A stretch of 64,000 nt of DNA from Phascolomyces articulosus. Its lineage: Eukaryota > Mucoromycota > Mucoromycetes > Mucorales > Lichtheimiaceae. The notes under the pieces were generated by a model. That model was given only the letters and a program-made list of their open reading frames with translations. It was not told the DNA's origin and made no database searches. The stretch's first letter is position 1, and every line of letters starts with the position of its first letter. The position numbers and the translations under genes are program-made. The stretch covers positions 678,846 through 742,845 of the forward strand of contig JAIXMP010000023.1 of the NCBI GenBank assembly GCA_025677815.1, given 5' to 3'. This document shows positions 49,471-62,802 of the stretch, in pieces.

Positions 49471-50741
49471 TATTATTCTCGACAAATGATGTGATTTGAA
49501 GGATTTTTAGAAAGTGTAAAATGAAAGAGTGAGAGTGACGAGATTGGAAGATGACGGAATAGTAGAGACGTAACAGGACGCTAGAATTCGGTTGGACAAA
49601 CTCTAAAAAAAAAAAAGAGCGGGATTTATTGTCTCTACTATGTGCTCCACTACTTACAATCCATAATACAACTTCCGTAAGTTTCAAAGCTTTTTACTGA
49701 ATTTAACCACTTATATTGACTGATGTCTACAAACGGATAAAAGGAACTTAGAGATATATTAGTATCTTTATTAAAATTGCACGAAGGAATGCTACCAAGC
49801 TTTTCCATTGCTTCATGGTGACAAACGAAAAAAGAGTTATACTCTTGTTACAAAGTGTTACAAGACAATCATTATTATATAATAATTAAGATAAAGAAAC
49901 CATTCTAACTTGCCTTCCGATCTATTATATATGATTTAAGAACTGATTGGAGCTCTCAAATACTTTATTTCACATTGATTTAACTTTTACATGTCTATTG
50001 CAAGTATTCCCTGAAGTTTTTTATAGATCTTGTATAATAAACGATCCTGTTAGCTCACGGTAAAAAGCGATGAAAATTACCAAACACATATTTATTTTGA
50101 TGGAAAAAATACCGTTTAATTGATAATAGAGCACTGGAGTTTCATACACGATTAGCAAACAATATAGATAATACAATAATACTGCTGTTGAATTATCATA
50201 CCCGCGCACTTTAGAAAAAAAATATTCAGAACATACTCAAATCTTTATATGTGCAAAATATCGCATATTCGAGTTGAAATTTTTTTGAACATGTAAATAT
50301 TTTATGAATTTAGAAATATGTTTGAATATTTTTTTTCTAAGGTGTGTAAGAATCTCTGTATTAGAAAAATAGTAGCAGTTTTTTATACAAATGGTATTAG
50401 TTGCCATATTCTGTCCTTCAGTGAAACATATAATAGAGCATGAGTTCTAGAATAGACCGACATAAATGCCTGTCGCTCGCACCACTATAAAACACCTCCA
50501 GGTTATCACCGTTGGCACCTGAGATTTTTACCATATTTGGATGCTAGGATAAACTCATTTGAATGACCAAATCATGATTACAGCCTCACGCCATCTGGTT
50601 TGCAATCCTCCGTGGGATGCGCCGCGGTGCACCGCCGGTTTTTATATGATACGCCTAGTCCTCCCCCCTTTATTTTTCTTCCTCTTTTTAGCTTTTATTT
50701 TTCTTTTAATACTTTTAACTCATCAATAATTATTTTTTTCA
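49471..50741. other. Intergenic, no gene seen
   Basis: Contains the kinase promoter and, at about 50460-50660, a locally GC-richer stretch with no ORF of note. A T/C-rich leader (50640-50740) precedes the ATG at 50742. Confidence 0.55.
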
Positions 50742-51985
50742 ATGAATACTCAATCTACTACTCAAAATCAAAAGCCTAATGGTGTTTGAAAGGTTTCGCG
50801 TTGGAACGCATTAATTTTTTTGGTGTTTAAAGGAACGTCTGAAGAGAAAACTTGTGTGTAGAATATTTAATATGATACGTTATATTATTATGAAGGAGCA
50901 AAATTTCATTATGTAAAATTATATTGTAATAGGTTGGAATGGAAAAATTGATATGGTAGATTCTGTAGCTGGTCCAACCATGAGTGAACTTGCAGATGCC
51001 TATCGCGATATGACCAATGAAGATATGGAAGCGCTTAAGCAAAAAGCGTTGGCCATGGATCAAGAAAAACACGAAACTGTTGAAAAAGACCACGAACGTA
51101 TACCAACTGCACAGAATCTATGACGTTCTACTCGTTCACTTTTAACGAGAATGGCAGATCAATTAGGTTGGAACGTCACACTTATCATCTCTTCACCGAG
51201 CAAAAACGATGGTTTGGATGTAACTAAGACATTGACAACTCCTGGTATGTATAATAAAACAATAATGAAATAACAAATCTAACCATACCAATAGACGTTG
51301 CTTTTAAAGCGAATATGACAGGAGGATTGAACAAAAGTTTGAAGACAGACGCCACGGTATATATTGTAAAATTGTAATTTTGAATGTATAAAAAAATGGA
51401 CGATCTAACGGTTACGTATTGATTTCTATAGAAATTTGTAACAAAGGATGTATGATGATTTTGTGTTTATGGATTATGAATCTATATAACCGGAGCTTCT
51501 ACATTAATAATAATTTATTTCATGCAACTTTCTTTAGTGAAGCGAGGTCCTTCATTATCAAGAGAATCCATTAAGAAAAAGTCAAAGCAGAGGGATGCCC
51601 TTCTTAGTCGCTATTGTGGTATGTATTTTGGTTATGGATTGTTATATCGTATTGTTTGATGTAACATTTTGGTAAAATAGCCGCGGCGGATAATGACGAT
51701 ATACAAATGATTGATTGGAGTAATTTTTCTCGGGTTGAGGTGGATGGAAAGGTTGTTTATCGTCATTCGAAAAGAAGTGTTGAGATTCATGGATATGATT
51801 TTGGGACCCTTACAACATTGAATCTATCAAACATTAGAGGTTTTGAGAGGGAAAAATTGGTTAAATATGTAGAATTTAAACATATTAGTTTGAATTCTAG
51901 CAGCAATGTTAGTGCTGATGCTGGAGAGAGAAATGCAACTAATGATGGTGAAAGTAATGGTACAAACGATCCAAATACTGATTAA
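50742..51985 (+). pseudogene. HMG-box-like lineage-specific gene, broken
   Basis: The ATG at 50742 follows a pyrimidine-rich leader. The reading goes MNTQSTTQNQKPNGV, stop (TGA), KVSRWNA; then, after a probable intron or damage to about 50945, GPTMSELADAYRDMTNEDME with KALAMDQEKHETVEKDHE, a second TGA near 51122, RSTRSLLTRMADQ. Further exons follow plausible introns (51246-51294; 51620-51680): SLSRESIKKKSKQRD and a final part to 51985. The WNA...helix...YRDMT pattern resembles an HMG-box-like DNA-binding fold seen in fungal proteins of unknown role. Both stops read TGA where Arg would fit. Family assignment is weak. Confidence 0.45.
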
Positions 51986-52109
51986 TAAGTTTCACATAAT
52001 GGAAATAAAGATATATTCATTGATAGGGTTAGAAATCTGTATGTTAATAGGGATTATAAGGAGTAAACTGGACACTATTGAACATAAATATAGTGGACCA
52101 TCCATCAAA

Positions 52110-52556
52110 TGTGAGATATTTTGACATATCTACACTTCTTCTCATATAATAATACTAAAATCACTAATGATCGGTTGCTCCCCTATATTACATTCCAAAA
52201 TCATCACATTCTTTATCTTACAAAGAATAACATAATATGACACCACATTCTTATTTTATACGATGCTCATCATCATATCTAACATTCTTACCGATATACC
52301 TTTATAATGAATATACTTTAACATTCTCTCTATGAATACTTATATCATATCGACATTCCAAACAAACTTTAATAATAACAAACTACCATGATCAACTATC
52401 AAGTTGCATAGATAAGAAAACATATAAATACTGTACTTGTAAAACTAGAAATAATGACCATCTTTATTATTATAATAAATTTACATTGATTCTCACAAGA
52501 CTTTTTTTGTCTCTTTTCACTGGTCATTACTCTACTCATTTCTTATCCATACCACA
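52110..52556 (+). mobile_element. Solo LTR of a Ty3/Gypsy family related to the element at 56466
   Basis: It starts TGTGAGATATTTTGACATAT and ends TTCTTATCCATACCACA. In between it shares, in order, CTACACTTCTTCTCATAT, AACAAACTACCATGATCAA, AAATACTGTACTTGTAAAAC and GATTCTCACAAGACTT with the LTRs at 56466 and 62803. It is more diverged and about 140 bp shorter. No internal element remains beside it. Confidence 0.85.
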
Positions 52557-52732
52557 AAATGAATTATATTTAACAATAAACTTTTACTCATTGATCACGA
52601 GTTGATATGCTATATTTGACATTATACACGCCTAAACATTACTGTATGTCTATTAAAAATTGTTTTTGTATTTAATGTGCATTTCTCTTCTTATATATAC
52701 AATTAAATTACCAATCTTTATTATTTTCAAAA

Positions 52733-53818
52733 ATGCCTAAAACCTCTTCAAAAAAACAAAAAACATACGTTTACAACCATAATCCTCAAACTGATGTAGA
52801 GGAAATAAAGGGTCGGTATGACAAGCTTGGTAGACTCTACAACACCAAAACTAAAAGAAATTCAGCATCATTGGAACCTACAACGAATGATGAAGGTGGT
52901 TCTGGAAGTTCTGCCATTGCAAAACGCTCACGGTTGGAAAACAGTTCCTTTTCAGAAGTAAATAATAGCGGTAATAATTCATTTATATGTTTTACATATT
53001 GGTAGTACTCGAAATATTAAATACAAATATACTTGCATATATAAATTATCTGGGTTTACGTTATCATATATTCAGAAGACGTGGATGGTACAATGAACCC
53101 ACCATCTGATAATGAATCCATAGATGATTTCATAGATCCATAAGATGATGATAATGGATCCATGGGTGATTTTATAGATCCGTCGGATGATTATGAATAT
53201 GTGGGTAACATTATAATGGATCCACCAAATGATAATTCTGAAAGCAGGAATTATCAGGAAAATATCAATGTGTCCAGGGCAAACGACAGTAATCGTAATA
53301 AAAAAACATACCAGCAAAGGCAAGAGGAAGTTGAAAAAGGCTGGTCAGACGAATTAAGCGGTATGGCTAGTGCACTAATTTCTTCTTATAGAGAAGATGG
53401 TGGACCTAATCTAAAGGAAACTTTTCCATACATTGGAGGAAAATGCAAAGAGTGCGATGTTCATTTTGAAGATTACTGAGAGGCTCTCTGTGTTTTCATT
53501 TCAGGTACATAGATGAAACACTCGATACTAATTATTCAATACAAATGCTCCATTAATATAGTATTCATCAAATATGTATTAATCCTGAATACATAGAAAT
53601 ACAGACGCATTATATTCCATTTTGTAAATGTAGAAAAAATTATGAAACACTGATCCATCACCATCTTTTCCCTTCTTCGCCATCAAAACCCATAATTGCT
53701 TTTCATATATCATTACTCGAATTTTATGAATGTTTGAATGTGGAAGGTCAGCTTCCAATTTTGGCATTTGCTAATGCGTGTGCTGATATGAATAGATTCG
53801 AGGTAAATCCATAAAATA
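52733..53818 (+). pseudogene. N-terminal part of a KDZ (Kyakuja-Dileera-Zisupton) transposase, truncated
   Basis: The start at 52733 gives a polar N-terminus (MPKTSSKKQKTYVYNHNPQT). After an intron, acidic repeats (SIDDFIDP, SMGDFIDPSDD) lead to KTYQQRQEEVEKGWSDELSG, KCKECDVHFEDY and, after a second probable intron (about 53480-53514), the Cys motif FCKCRKNYETL with HHHLFPSSPSKPIIAFHISL. That C-x-C...LFP-x-x-P..P..AF pattern is typical of Cys clusters fused to KDZ transposases. Stops at about 53141 and 53551 (the latter in LH-stop-YSIHQ) and absence of the catalytic domain downstream make it a dead 5' fragment. Confidence 0.6.
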
Positions 53819-53978
53819 GATAATATTTAAGGAGTATTCTTCGTTGTCACTCAGAAGCAAATGTTGTTATCGGCTGCTTGTGCGTGCCACAGAACCGTTA
53901 TTTATATAAACAAAAATATAATATTTAAACTAAAACTAATACTAATCCTATCTCTTCTCTCTTTAGCCGTTTGAAAGC

Positions 53979-54305
53979 ATGGCAGAACCGCCGATGTACA
54001 TGAACACTGAACCAAATATCGAAGCAGTTCAGTTGCAATCTCAAACTCAACAACATTATCAATCACCAGAACCTCATTCACAAATTTCATTGCCTAGTTC
54101 TGAATCAGCTACTTTTAACACCACTGAACTAGTATCTGCACTTTTAAAACCAGAAAATGAGGTATCTTTTCTTATACCTCTTGTTTCAGCAAGAGAAAAA
54201 CATAATGCTGGTCGAATCCCAATCGCTGACACAGTCAAAGAAACAGTTGGATACCCTCGCATCGACAATCGACTTGCAACAGAATCCATCAAATCATTGT
54301 TATGA
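53979..54305 (+). pseudogene. Retroelement Gag-like fragment, part 1
   Basis: Open frame (MAEPPMYMNTEPNIEAVQLQ, then Ser/Gln-rich) ending at a TGA followed in the same frame by QNPEPTGGLLQTP. It is compatible with the N-terminus of a Gag-like protein such as those of DIRS elements, but no decisive motif is present. Confidence 0.3.
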
Positions 54306-54907
54306 CAGAATCCCGAACCAACAGGTGGACTTCTGCAAACACCCTGAGATGAAATGGTAATAAAATCGAATGTAAAAATAAAGAGACGGATAAGAATATA
54401 GTTGAGAATCTTTTTATTGTTCAAATTTGCTCATATTTATATGTTTTGTCTATCTAATGTAATGATGTTGTTCACTAGATCATTCTAGTACTATGTTTCA
54501 CTGACTTTGATTAAAGGGCGATTGATATCCAATTATTCAAGTGTGTATGCATACTTGGTTCTAGATATTTCTTTATGTACCTAGCAATAGGTATATTGTC
54601 CTGTTTAGTAATCATTCTTCATCTTTCTTCTGTATTCCAGATTATTAGTAATGAGGAACGAATCAAGAGTGATATAGTGCGTTATTGGTTATATCATGTT
54701 TTATTATGGAATGATGTTTAACCGGTTATTTATGAATGAGTGAATCTATCATGTATTAGTGTGGTTCACCACACACCCGAAATTGACTAAGAATTATAGT
54801 CTTTCTTCCCTTATGAAGCAAGAACTAGAGACAAACAGCTCGAAAAAATTTAAAAAGAAGTTTTTCAAAGCCTCAGGCCAATATGCTACACACTTCACTT
54901 CCTAGAA

Positions 54908-55260
54908 ATGAATGATATCGAACAACATATCAACAGCACCTTCTTGGCAGCCTTGGTGCAAAAATTCCAACAAGTCCTTGCACTTGGATTCCATACAGCA
55001 GAAGGTATCTGTATTGAATGAAGAACAGCACTTGCCAAAGCTGCTAACTGGAGCCCTGCACTCATTCAAGCCTGTGAAGTTGTTGAAAGCTCAGCCGAAT
55101 TTGATGCTAAACTTTTTGGGCCAGAATACAGACAAAGATTCCATGATGAAGCGAAAAATTGGAAACATCATAGAAACATCACAATAGTAAAAAAAGAACA
55201 AGGAAACAAGACAAACAGCCGCAGTCGAGGGCGCAGTTATGGAAGACAATTATTTATTTC
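54908..55260 (+). pseudogene. Retroelement Gag-like fragment, part 2
   Basis: The frame from 54908 reads MNDIEQHINSTFLAALVQKF, one TGA (near 55018), then RTALAKAANWSPALIQACEV, a FGPEYRQRFHDE segment and an Arg/Ser-rich tail (NSRSRGRSYGRQ). The basic tail suits a nucleic-acid-binding Gag. It may belong with 53979-54305, the two parts being separated by about 600 bp of unrelated sequence. Confidence 0.35.
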
Positions 55261-56465
55261 CAACAACAATGACAACTTTTAAGGTAGAAAGTCATTCAGA
55301 GTGTTGTATCCAACATACAATGGCTTCACAATAAATAATAATTCTTCATTATTATTATTATTATTACTGTCATTCACCCTATATCCCACTTGTGCGGTAA
55401 TTCTATTTGGATAATTACTTATGTTACATACAGTATTGCACCATTCTCTTTTACATATTGTTAATTATGCTGGATCATGCAATCCTTCTAACGATATCAT
55501 TTATGATCCACTTAAATATACTGTCCTCATAACATATAATCCAAATGATGCAATCTATATTCTAATATTACACCATAATGTGCAAGTTGTGATAGTCCAT
55601 CTATGATAAGCACTTTCTTATAAATAGAGAGATTATTTTTTATCTTAATAAACTTCAGTTCTTCATTATTTTCGGGTCTCGTTGACTTATCTCGTCTCCT
55701 TTTATTCTTTTTATTGATTGATTTCTCTCTGATACAACAGTATCCATAATTTTTATCATGAAAATTATAATATAAGATTGGAAAGTGAATACTACCTAGC
55801 TAGTATATACTGTCCTATTAAAGTTTGTTCTCTTTGCAGGTTGCTTTGCATCCTGTTTATGTTGATTTTCAGAAGCTTCAGTAGAGTATGAGGATAGAAC
55901 ACCATGCATTTCAATATCCTTTGCGTATTTCCAGAGTGAATGATTTTTCAGAAAACATAATTTTGACTAAACATAATGTTAACGTCACAGAAAAACACAA
56001 AGGAACATATTTATATATACCTTAATAAAAAAATACCTTTGAACATAAAGCAATTGCTGGAGTATACAAATTATACAACCTGAGTGATTCTTATATTTGT
56101 TATATAGTATCGGTGGAATGTTCTTTTACTGTAGCTTGATAAAAAAAATCAATGAAATGCCATAAGCAGAGAACCGTTTGTGATGATACTTTATTATGAA
56201 TCAAGCATAGAAAAATCTATATAAAACAAAAAATTTTAATTACTTATCCATTTCTCATCCAATTTCTAATTATAATATATAGTAGTAGGTAATGCATACT
56301 GATAAATGATGGTTCAATTCCATGTAAGTAGGATTTGTAATACTACAAACCATATAGCCAGATAAGAAGGTCCTCTTTCCTCAGAAATGTGGTAGATGCT
56401 TTGCTCTGTAGATTTAAAAAGAGATGCATTATAAACATTATTAGGTATAAGAATGTAATAACAAT
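55261..56465. other. Intergenic, no gene seen
   Basis: AT-rich with short ATT tracts near 55350; it ends at the 5' LTR. Confidence 0.6.
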
Positions 56466-57056
56466 TGTGGCATATTTACATATCCATACTTCTTCTCATA
56501 TATATTATCACCGATTCTACTACATCGTGTTATCACAAATAATAAATAATAATATAAATAAATAATATCGGTTGCCTCACTTAATCATCATTCTAATAAT
56601 AATACAATAATAATATAATAATAATGATCCTGGTATAATAATATCCTATATATAATTAATAATTATCAAATAATATACAAATACTACCATACCTTCTCAT
56701 TGTATGAGTAAGGGTGTAAAAGTAATAATAATCATCCAATGACTAATGGTTAACAAATATATATATGTACAACAAATATAATTATATCTCCTCATGTTGT
56801 GTTATATTACTATGAACACTACCTATAATATATATCCGTTATATCAAACAAATGCAATATTAACAAACTACCATGATCAATGATTAAGTGGCATGGATAA
56901 GAAAATATATAAATACTGCACTTGTAAAACTAGAATATAATTATCTTTATTATCATCTTTATCATTATAATAAATCTATATCGATTCTCACAAGACTTCT
57001 TCTGTCTCCATCTCTCTTTGTCATTAATTCTATTGTTAATTCTTATCCATACCACA
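56466..57056 (+). repeat. 5' LTR
   Basis: 591 bp, TGTGGCATATTTACAT ... CTTATCCATACCACA, with short inverted ends TGTGG/CCACA. A TATAAATAC-like promoter box lies near 56908 and a polyadenylation-like AATAAA near 56968. Confidence 0.92.
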
Positions 57057-57186
57057 TTTTTTTCTTGTGAACTATCACTCTTTATACATCTATAAACCAA
57101 CTCTCGATACATGCATTCATTCTTTTATTTTTGATCTATCTACACTTTCTTTATATTCTTGATCCATTACTTATTCTTATTTTACT

Positions 57187-60100
57187 ATATCTAACTTACC
57201 TGCTTCCCAAATTTCCAATTCCAACCAACCCACTGATAACAATAATATTTCTGATAACAATCAAAATCAAACTCCAATTCAAACTGAACAACCTGATGCT
57301 ACGATGGGTGAAGCACCCTGGGTTCCTGACCAGCAAGACGGATCAAACCCAATTACTGCCGATCAACTTGGTCCCAATGCTGATCCCATCATAGTAATCT
57401 AATTTCTCTGCCAAGACATCAATTAGCTGGCCCGATTGATATTCCAAGCATCCATTCATAACAATTTAGACCAGTTCCATCAACTCGTGGCTCAACATAC
57501 CGATTGTAAGGAACATCTTGCCGTTTTGGAGGAATTAATCAAGCAACAGCAACCAACAATTAACAATCAAATAAGGCAAGATTCTTTTGTCCCCAAGGAC
57601 TTGCCTCAATTCCAACTCAAGGGTCGCCATCGTCATAATAAGGCCAAAGAGTGTTATGACTCGGCAGAAACATTTCTTGATGATTTCAAGATTTGTTTGG
57701 GAGCATATGGGCTTGATATAGAATAGCATTAGTGTCGTTTAATTCCATTGTTGGTAGACCCCAACCATTGTGCTTGGCTGGATACCATCTTGGAAAAAAC
57801 TAAAGTGACTGACTAGCAATCTTTCCATCTGGTAATTGAGAAGCAATTTTCTTCGCCATATACCATTTTCTATCATCGCCATCGTCTCCACAGCATGAAG
57901 CAAGGCAAGTCCGAGCCTCTGCATGAGTACTCTCACAAACTTCAAGAGTACGCGTTCAAATCCGCCATTCCAAACAATCAAGATCTGGTATTCCATTACC
58001 TCTGCTCTCTCAACAAAAAATATTGTAAGCCAGCCTGGACGTTGGTGGCTAATCATCATGGTGATAAAGTACTGGAGGATCTTGATGCAGTGGTACAGAT
58101 TGTACTTACTCTGCTCGCTTCTGAGGTGGAAGGCGAAAGCCATGGGTTATTAGATACTAGCAATAATGATGACTCAGATTCTGATTCGAGTGACGAGGAG
58201 GATAGCCGTCCTGCTAAACGTCGCCGTCATTCTCGCTCAAAAAATAACAAGAAGGGCAAAGGGCCTGGTGCTGGCAACAAGAACGCCTATCCTTTGCACC
58301 TGAAGTCTAATCATCGTAAATAGGAGTGCTCCAAGTTGAAGAGTCTCTCTGGCAACAATAACAACAAAAATAATAATAGTGGTGGTAACTTTGCTGCTGT
58401 CTCTGGTGGTGCCAATGGTGCCTAGGTAAGCATTCATGCTCCTAGGTACAACAATTTATTCTGTGGTGCTGGCAGTTCAGGTTCTGCTGCTGGTTCCTCT
58501 GGTACCAACTGGTGCCGTTATTGCTGCCGTGTCCCATTCGTTCGTGGCCATGAGTGTTCTGAACTACTTCATGCTCGTCGTGCGAATGGTCAAAACAACA
58601 ACAATAATAACAATGCTCCTGTGCGAAGTCGCACTTTACACTTGTCTCCACAAGTAGACGACTTAATCGATATGGATGATGATGATATGAACACATCATC
58701 ACCTCACAAAGGTATGAGTCAAAACAATACTTTTCAGTATTCCACAAAAATAAAGCAATACATGTCACAACACAATCATAATATTATAAATAAAACTGAC
58801 GTACCTTCTACTATTCTTGTTCCTATTATTTTATAGGGTAAACGGATTTTGGCTTTATTAGACACTGGTTGTGATAGATCCTCGCTCAGTATTAATTATA
58901 TTAATAAAAATAATTTGACCATTACACCTTTGAAAACACACGCACCTGTTATTACCTCATTAGAAGGATTGGTTGGGAAAAGAGAAGGGGTTGTAAAAAA
59001 TCTATAATTAAAATATGGGAATAAAAACGCCACACATACGTTTGAGGCTTTACTGCTTTCAGAAAACACTATTATGACAATTGGTCTGGATCTTATGCCT
59101 AAACTTGGTATTGCTATCACAGGACTCTTACAGTCTTAGGATGATCAACAACCTAATAAAATAAGCAATGAAACTGTATTAGACATTGATCCCCCTAATA
59201 AATCACCTGCAGGAACAAAAGATGAACAGGAATATTTTCATAAAAAGATAAAACCTTTTTTGGATCAAAATTCAAACATTCCTCCTACATCATACTGTCC
59301 TATTCCTGAAGCTATGATTCGCTTAGACACACCACCCAATGTTACAGTGTATAAACCACAATATCCATTGCCACATGCTTTGATTCCAGAATTAAAAAAT
59401 ATAATCAAACAATGGCTTGAGGATGGTGTTATTATACCAGCTCCTACCAATACTGAATTTAATTCACCACTTACTGTCATACCTAAACGTGATGCACATG
59501 GTAATATTACAAAACATTGACTATGCTTAGATACATGTGGATTAAATAACATCCTCATATCTCATGATCAATATCCACTTGCTTCTATAAATGACATTTT
59601 TCATAAATTGAAAGGAAACTCTGTTTTTTCCATGCTTGATCTAACATCAGCATTTCAAAGATTTCCTATACTACCTGAACATCAACATAAACTAAGTTTT
59701 ACCTTCCTTGGCAAAAAAATACTGTCATGTGAAAGGTTGTTTCGGCTTAAAAACATTGAGTAGTGCTTTTCAACGTGTGATCCACATCATCCTACATGAT
59801 CTTCTATACGCTCATTCATTTATAGATGACATTATTATAGCATCTAAATCAATACATGATCACATTAACTATGTCAATATGGTTATCCAAAAATTAAATG
59901 AAAACATGTTAATTTTAAACCAAGAAAAATGTAACTTTGCACAATCATCTACTACACTACTGGGATTTTGTGTCTCAAATAAGGGTATCACAGTTGATAT
60001 TCGAAAAGTAACAACTGTATTAGATTATCTACAGTTACACACTGGTCGTGATTGTATGAAATTTCTTGGATTAGTAAATTACTTCAGATCGTACATTCCT

Positions 60101-62677
60101 TCATGCTCTACCTTGACCGCGCCTTTAGATGCTCTACATCATGAAAAAGATATTTATAACAAATGGACAGAAAAACATCAAAAAGCCTTTAATACTTTAT
60201 GCATCATTTTAACGAAATCTCTGATTTTATCATATCCAAATTTCAGCTATCCTTTTTACATAGCTACAGATGCATCAAATATAGGAATAAGTGCCATCCT
60301 TTATCAAATCATTAATAAAGAGGTCAAACATATCGCTTTTAAATCACGAGCGCTCTCGCGTTCAGAAAGACGATATAGCGTTACGTGCAAAGAACTTTGT
60401 GCAATTGTATATTCCTTGGATTCCTTTCATCCATACATATACTTACAGCCAGAAGTAATCCTTCAAACAGACCATCGCAGTCTTTGTTGGATCATGACAC
60501 AAAATATCACTAATAGAATGATCATTAGCTGGTTTGAAACGATATTGAATTATCTAAACCTCAAAATACAGCATCTGCCTGGTTTACAGAACACCTTGCC
60601 AGATCTTCTCAGTCATTTATACAAGGACATAGAGGACATCGATTCTTTAGAAAGGGGTAATGCTCCAGTTCCTACACATCCTAAATATTTACTTCTATAA
60701 TTAAAACAAAAATATGAAAATATGAAATATGATTATAACAAACAATTAAAAGAAAAGACAAAAGAAAAAGAAAAAGATCAAAATGCAATCCACCTTAACA
60801 ACTTACATGCTGATAATCCATTTATAGACATGATCACGCCCCCTGTGGAAGATCGACATAAATTATTAATTGACTAGCATAACTTTGGTCACTTCGGTGC
60901 TGAAGCAATGACAAATGGCTTAAGAAGTCAAGGCTTTAATTAGAACGGATTATTTAATAAAGCTTTAAATGTTGTATGCTCATGCAATACATATGCAAAA
61001 CACAATATAGTTAAACAAGGATATCATCCTTTAAAACCTATATAAGCTTACCTACCTGCAGATCACTGGGCTATTGACTTAGCTAGACCACTTCGTGTTA
61101 CTGATCTTGGTAATACTTATTTACTTGTTATGGTAGACATCTGTACAAGATTTGTTATCTTAAGAGCAATACCTAACAAACAATCTAATACTATTGCAAG
61201 AACATTAATACAAGTCTTTTCAGACTTTGGATTTCCTCAATACTTACAAAGTAATCATGGATCCGAATTTTCCAACTCAATCATGACCAAACTTACTAAA
61301 GCCGCAGGCATATTTACAAGATTCTCTATGCCTTATCATGCAAGGTCAAACCCTAGTGAACGTTTTGTACAAACAGCCATAAGAGCAATTAAAAAATGTA
61401 TCAATGGTGCAATTAAATCTTGGGACATATTCATTCCTAGTGTATAATTGTCTATAAATGCAAAAATTGCAAAACGTATGGACACAGCTCCTTACACCTT
61501 AATGTTTGCTAGAAAAATGAATCAATTCCAAGATTTCAGAAAAGAAACAGGTCAAGAACTGTTTTCTATTGAAGGTCTTAAGGAAAGTGTGGAATTTGGT
61601 TAATTTTTAGATTAGAATAAAAGATAAAAATGGACGATATAAATCCTTTGAGACTTTGTTATAGGTTTTTTAATAGAGAGAAAGATTTTAAATAAAAGTT
61701 GAATTACTTTTCTACAATTACATTTATAATGGCTTATTTATACTTTTTCTATTCTATGAAAGATGTGGGCTTAGTTACTTGTTTTATACTATTCTATATT
61801 CTGGATGGATGAATTGGGACCTTTGGGATATAATAATTATTATCGTTTATAAGAGTAGTTATAAGGATAGGTCTAAGGCTGTGCCTTTTATCTTTGATAT
61901 CTTCTTTGACATTTTCTTTTTATAGAGTTATATGAAGGTAGTACATCATTATGCGATTATACTAATTTCCTTTTTTACACAAGGATTATTTAAGTTTCCT
62001 TATTTGTATATGTGCTCAGGCTGTGCCTTTTGTGTAATATCGGTGTTTATTATAGAGTATAGTGTCAGAATATGATAGAAAGAATTAAGAAAATGGAACA
62101 AATTGTATTTCCTGCTATCAATGAACATGTTAAAGCTATAATTGAAGCATAAACACAGAAATTTAACAAAAAGCATATCATTGTTGATTTTCCACCAAAC
62201 AGTCATGTCATGGTTAGAGTAAAACAGAAAGGAAGTAAATTAGAACCAGAATATCATGGTCCATACACAGTGGTTTGAAAGAATCGTGGTGGCTTATACA
62301 TTCTGAAAGATGAAATGGGAAATTTAAAACCTTCAAATTATCTACCCAATTGACTTAAATTAATCTCACAAGATGAAGTAATCCCTTGTGACGAGTTATA
62401 TGAAGTAAAAGCAATTATAGCACACTGTGAAATTAAACCTGGTGTTTATACATATAAAGTTAGATGGGCAGGATATAAAGAAGAAGATGATACTTGGGAA
62501 AAAGCAGAAAACTTCTCTTAACAACAAACTATTATTAACTATTGGAAAAGACTTAGCTCTGAACCCAATAAAAATAAAAATGCACAAGCTCCTATTTCAA
62601 ATAATAAACGCAAATGCTCTATGCAGCCAGATGCATCATTGGAACAACTCCATAAATCCACTCAATCACGTAAATGA
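57187..62677 (+). pseudogene. Ty3/Gypsy gag-pol polyprotein with chromodomain, multiple stops
   Basis: The reading begins at 57187 with ATA where ATG would be expected (SNLPASQ follows). Gag includes YDSAETFLDDFKICL and an unusual zinc knuckle (CRYCC...RGHEC, about 58510-58560). Pol: protease LLDTGCD (58858), RT palm MLDLTSAF (about 59632) and FIDDII (59818), RNase H ATDASN (60264) with CKELCAI and QTDHRS, integrase HHCC finger (HNFGHFG...CSCNTYAKHN), AIDLA (61069), SNHGSEF (61250; the usual catalytic Asp is Asn here), and SERFVQT. The C-terminal chromodomain is YEVKAIIAH...YKVRWAGYKEEDDTWE (62400-62505). About 18 stops interrupt it, plus one frameshift in an A7 run at 59713-59719 and an insertion at about 61602-62071. 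Chromodomains steer integration to marked chromatin. Confidence 0.92.
61602..62071. mobile_element. About 470-bp insertion within the integrase C-terminal region
   Basis: The pol reading stops after LKESVEFG and resumes with MIERIKKMEQIVFPAI, which are adjacent in related chromoviruses. The sequence between is non-coding, AT-rich, and contains AGGCTGTGCCTTTT twice (61877 and 62016). No terminal inverted repeat was identified with confidence; an unrelated filler by repair is an alternative. Confidence 0.5.
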
Positions 62678-62802
62678 TCATTTACAAATAAATACCTTGC
62701 AATAACATTGTAAAAACTAAATTAAATTATAAATATAAAGAATATAAAATAACAAATATAAAAACAATACAAAATATAAGTTCGCAACCTAGAAGGGGGT
62801 AA

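Noticed and set aside
53979..55260. Firm call as a DIRS retrotransposon
   Set aside because: Only Gag-like pieces are visible; no RT, methyltransferase or tyrosine recombinase was found nearby.
56301..56345. GGTTCAATTCC resembling a tRNA B-box
   Set aside because: No pairing acceptor or anticodon stems could be built around it.
61602..62071. The Ty3 insertion as a spliceosomal intron
   Set aside because: It is several times longer than other introns here and sits in an element otherwise free of introns, with internal direct repeats.
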